From the NCBI GenBank assembly GCA_963835135.1, contig CAWIEF010000005.1, positions 1-64,000 on the forward strand: a stretch of 64,000 nt of DNA, written 5' to 3'. The translations under genes and the position numbers were made by a program. The DNA is from JAVVHH01 sp963835135. Its GTDB lineage: Bacteria > Pseudomonadota > Alphaproteobacteria > Acetobacterales > Acetobacteraceae. A model generated the notes under the pieces. It had not been told where the DNA came from and ran no database searches. It was given only the letters and a program-made list of their open reading frames with translations. Shown here in pieces: positions 61,962-64,000 of this stretch (position 1 is its first letter; every line of letters begins with the position of its first letter).

Positions 61962-63361
61962 CAGGCCAAGTCCCTGACGTCGGTCAGATGGCCGGTAACG
62001 GCGGCGGCGGCGGCCATCGCGGGCGAGAGCAGATGGGTCCGCCCGCCGGGTCCCTGGCGACCCTCGAAATTGCGGTTGCTCGTACTGGCGCAGCGCTGGC
62101 CCGGTGTCAGCTTGTCGGGGTTCATGCCGAGGCACATCGAGCACCCCGCTTCGCGCCACTCGAACCCGGCCTCGATCATGACCCGGTCCAAGCCCTCCCG
62201 CTCCGCCTGCTGCTTGACGACGCCGCTGCCGGGCACGACCAGGGCGCGCACGCCCGGCGCCACATGTCGCCCGCGGGCGACGTCGGCCGCTGCGCGAATG
62301 TCTTCGATGCGGCCGTTGGTGCAGGAGCCGATGAACACAACGTCGATCGGCACCTCGTTCAGCCGCGTGCCGGGGGTGAGCGCCATGTAGTCGAGCATGC
62401 GCACGACCTGCGCCCGGGCCGCCTCGTCCTCGATCTGCGCCGGGTCGGGCACCGTGCCGGTGATCGGCAACACGGCCTCCGGGTTGGTGCCCCAGCTCAC
62501 CATGGGCGCGATCGCCGCGCCGTCGAGATGCACGACCGTGTCGTAGCGCGCACCCGGATCGGACGGCAGCGTGCGCCAATAGGCCACGGCGTGATCGAAC
62601 GCCTCACCCTTCGGCGCGAACGGCCGGCCCTCGATATACGCGAACGTGGTCTCGTCCGGCGCGATCATGCCGGCGCGGGCCCCGGCCTCGATGCTCATGT
62701 TGCAGATCGTCATGCGGCCGGCCATGTCCAGCGCCCGGATCGCCTCGCCGGCATATTCGATCACATGGCCGGTGCCTCCCGCCGTCCCGATCGTGCCGAT
62801 GATCGCCAGCACGATGTCCTTGGCCGTCACCCCGGCCCCCAGTCGGCCGTCCACTTGCACCAGCATGTTCTTGGCCGGCTTCTGCAGCAGTGTCTGCGTC
62901 GCCAGCACGTGCTCGACCTCGGACGTGCCGATCCCGAACGCCAGCGCGCCCATCGCGCCATGCGTGCTGGTATGGCTGTCGCCGCAGACGATCGTCATCC
63001 CGGGCAGGCTGATCCCCTGCTCAGGCCCGATGATGTGGACGATGCCCTGCCGCGTGTCGGTCACCGGGAAGTACGGCACGCCGAAATCGGCGACGTTGCG
63101 CTCGAGTGTCTCGACCTGGATGCGGCTCTCCTCCTCCGCGATGCCGGCGCGGCGGTCGGTCGTCGGCACGTTGTGGTCGACCACCGCGATGGTCGCATCC
63201 GGGCGCCGGACCGGGCGCCCGGCCAGGCGCAGCCCCTCGAACGCCTGCGGGCTCGTGACCTCGTGGACGAGGTGCCGGTCGATGTAGAGGACGCAGGTGC
63301 CGTCCTCCATCCGGTCGACGACGTGACTTTCCCACACCTTGTCGAACAGCGTCTTGGCCAT
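61961..63361 (-). CDS. leuC: 3-isopropylmalate dehydratase large subunit
   Basis: A 466-residue aconitase-family enzyme that isomerises 2- to 3-isopropylmalate. The [4Fe-4S] ligands are Cys in FIGSCTNGRIEDIR and the CxxC of GCSMCLGMNPDKL. CGDSHTSTHGAMGALAFGIG and GMNPDKLTPGQRCASTSNRN are conserved. The ATG at 63361 (MAKTLFDKVWESHVV) is preferred to 63415. It follows rplS by 55 bases. Confidence 0.97.
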   Translation of the reverse strand: MAKTLFDKVWESHVVDRMEDGTCVLYIDRHLVHEVTSPQAFEGLRLAGRPVRRPDATIAVVDHNVPTTDRRAGIAEEESRIQVETLERNVADFGVPYFPVTDTRQGIVHIIGPEQGISLPGMTIVCGDSHTSTHGAMGALAFGIGTSEVEHVLATQTLLQKPAKNMLVQVDGRLGAGVTAKDIVLAIIGTIGTAGGTGHVIEYAGEAIRALDMAGRMTICNMSIEAGARAGMIAPDETTFAYIEGRPFAPKGEAFDHAVAYWRTLPSDPGARYDTVVHLDGAAIAPMVSWGTNPEAVLPITGTVPDPAQIEDEAARAQVVRMLDYMALTPGTRLNEVPIDVVFIGSCTNGRIEDIRAAADVARGRHVAPGVRALVVPGSGVVKQQAEREGLDRVMIEAGFEWREAGCSMCLGMNPDKLTPGQRCASTSNRNFEGRQGPGGRTHLLSPAMAAAAAVTGHLTDVRDLA

Positions 63362-63416
63362 CTCGTCCCCAAGTTCTTCTTTGCTCCCGCGGGTCGATGC
63401 CCGCGGGTCAGCCATC

Positions 63417-63833
63417 TTACTCCGCAGCGGCTGCGGCGTCCGGCTTCTTTGCGTCGGTCACATCCTTCGGCACGTCGCGGGCGCGCTCGGCGATGCGCGC
63501 CGACTTACCGCTGCGGCCACGGAGGTAATATAGCTTGCTGCGGCGGACGTCGCCGCGGCGGACCACCGCGATCTCGGCGATCGTCGGCGCATACAGCGGG
63601 AACACCCGCTCGACCCCTTCGCCATAGCTGATCTTGCGCACCGTGAAGTTGCTGCCCAAGCCCTTGTTCGAGCGTGCGATGCACACGCCCTCATAGGCCT
63701 GCACCCGGGTCCGCTCGCCCTCGACGACCTTGACCATCACCCGCAGCGTGTCGCCGGGCTGGAACTTCGGCACCGCGCGCGCCTCGGTGAGGCGAGCGAT
63801 CTGCTCGGCCTCGAATGTCTGGATGATGTTCAT
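63417..63833 (-). CDS. rplS: 50S ribosomal protein L19
   Basis: A 138-residue ribosomal protein at the 30S-50S interface. FQPGDTLRVMVKVVEGERTR, VQAYEGVCIARSNKGLGSNF, TVRKISYGEGVERVFPLYAP and RRSKLYYLRGRSGKSARI are characteristic. An alanine/lysine-rich tail (DAKKPDAAAAAE) extends it. It follows trmD on the same strand, as in most bacteria. Confidence 0.98.
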   Translation of the reverse strand: MNIIQTFEAEQIARLTEARAVPKFQPGDTLRVMVKVVEGERTRVQAYEGVCIARSNKGLGSNFTVRKISYGEGVERVFPLYAPTIAEIAVVRRGDVRRSKLYYLRGRSGKSARIAERARDVPKDVTDAKKPDAAAAAE

Positions 63834-63858
63834 CGTAGCGTCCTTTCGATCGTCTCTG

Positions 63859-64000
63859 TTACGGCGCAGCCTGCGCCGTGTCCATGATGGCCTGCCACAG
63901 ATCGGGTCTGCGGCGTTTCGTCAGTTCCTCTGCCTGCCGCCGCCGCCACGCGGCGATCGCGGCGTGATGGCCCGACAGCAGGATCTCTGGTACGTCCCGC
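63859..64000 (-). CDS. trmD: tRNA (guanine37-N1)-methyltransferase, C-terminal fragment
   Basis: The last 47 codons of TrmD run in from the right edge: DVPEILLSGHHAAIAAWRRR then QAEELTKRRRPDLWQAIMDT and a TAA stop. VPEILLSGHHAxIxxWR is the conserved end of the TrmD knot domain/C-terminal helix region. The gene's 5' part is outside the window; its place before rplS supports the call. Confidence 0.9.
   Translation of the reverse strand, partial: RDVPEILLSGHHAAIAAWRRRQAEELTKRRRPDLWQAIMDTAQAAP

Noticed and set aside
1..64000. CRISPR arrays, tRNA or rRNA genes, insertion sequences, phage genes
   Set aside because: No regularly spaced direct repeats, cloverleaf sequences, transposase or phage motifs were seen by eye.

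Overview
The window is visibly very GC-rich, densely packed DNA with G or C at most third codon positions. It looks like a chromosomal segment of an alphaproteobacterium, probably in the Rhodospirillales/Acetobacterales range. The evidence is the gene order trmD-rplS-leuC-leuD-leuB, MlaA/MlaC, a DUF1127 protein, form II CoxL-like hydroxylases, KDPG aldolase and a TTAA-N7-TTAA (CtrA-like) site. The lineage call is inference. I saw no rRNA, tRNA, CRISPR array, insertion sequence or phage gene.

Layout. 1-1.8 kb (minus): a frameshift-ridden NAD(P)H-hydrate dehydratase, a histidine phosphatase and a small broken reading frame. 1.9-6.6 kb: a PRISE-like SDR reductase, secD-secF, and a DUF4336 protein. 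6.6-16 kb: an exopolysaccharide/envelope region with a Wza-like lipoprotein, a Cys-rich secreted protein coupled to a lytic transglycosylase, a PAP2 phosphatase, a GT4 glycosyltransferase, and a Wzz/BY-kinase. It also holds an unusual ATPase-membrane-SEL1 protein coupled to a TAXI-type periplasmic binding protein. 15.6-17 kb: mlaC and mlaA. 17-31 kb: housekeeping and metabolic genes (metF, BASS transporter, pcrA/uvrD, prmA, DUF1127, M24 peptidase, YqaA, AlkA, DUF1932 dehydrogenase, SSADH-like ALDH, aminotransferase, CorC-like protein). 31-34 kb: eda-kdgK-esterase operon of a KDG/Entner-Doudoroff branch. 34-41 kb: dctA and a CoxS/CoxL/CoxM molybdenum hydroxylase with an RraA-like gene. 41-49 kb: a dipeptide/oligopeptide ABC transporter with two tandem binding proteins and a coupled ParB/Srx-like gene. 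49-53 kb: GT2, galE, mepA, MFS. 53-60 kb: an orphan CoxL-like subunit, an M20 dipeptidase, a second ATPase-TM-SEL1 paralogue and an AbgB-like amidohydrolase. 60-64 kb: leuB, leuD, leuC, rplS and the end of trmD.

Three patterns stand out. (1) Seven recognisable genes in the first 29 kb are broken by small indels, and every one with a single lesion fits one extra base. After about 29 kb I see none, so residual insertion errors or low coverage are more likely than true decay. (2) Two distant paralogues share the order AAA ATPase, one membrane helix, proline-rich linker, periplasmic SEL1-like repeats. One is stop/start-coupled to a TAXI binding protein beside exopolysaccharide genes. This is the best candidate for an undescribed envelope-sensing or assembly module. 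(3) A short GC-rich palindromic repeat recurs between genes at four places.

Many genes overlap by 1-10 bases in the same direction (translational coupling), and several convergent pairs overlap at their 3' ends.
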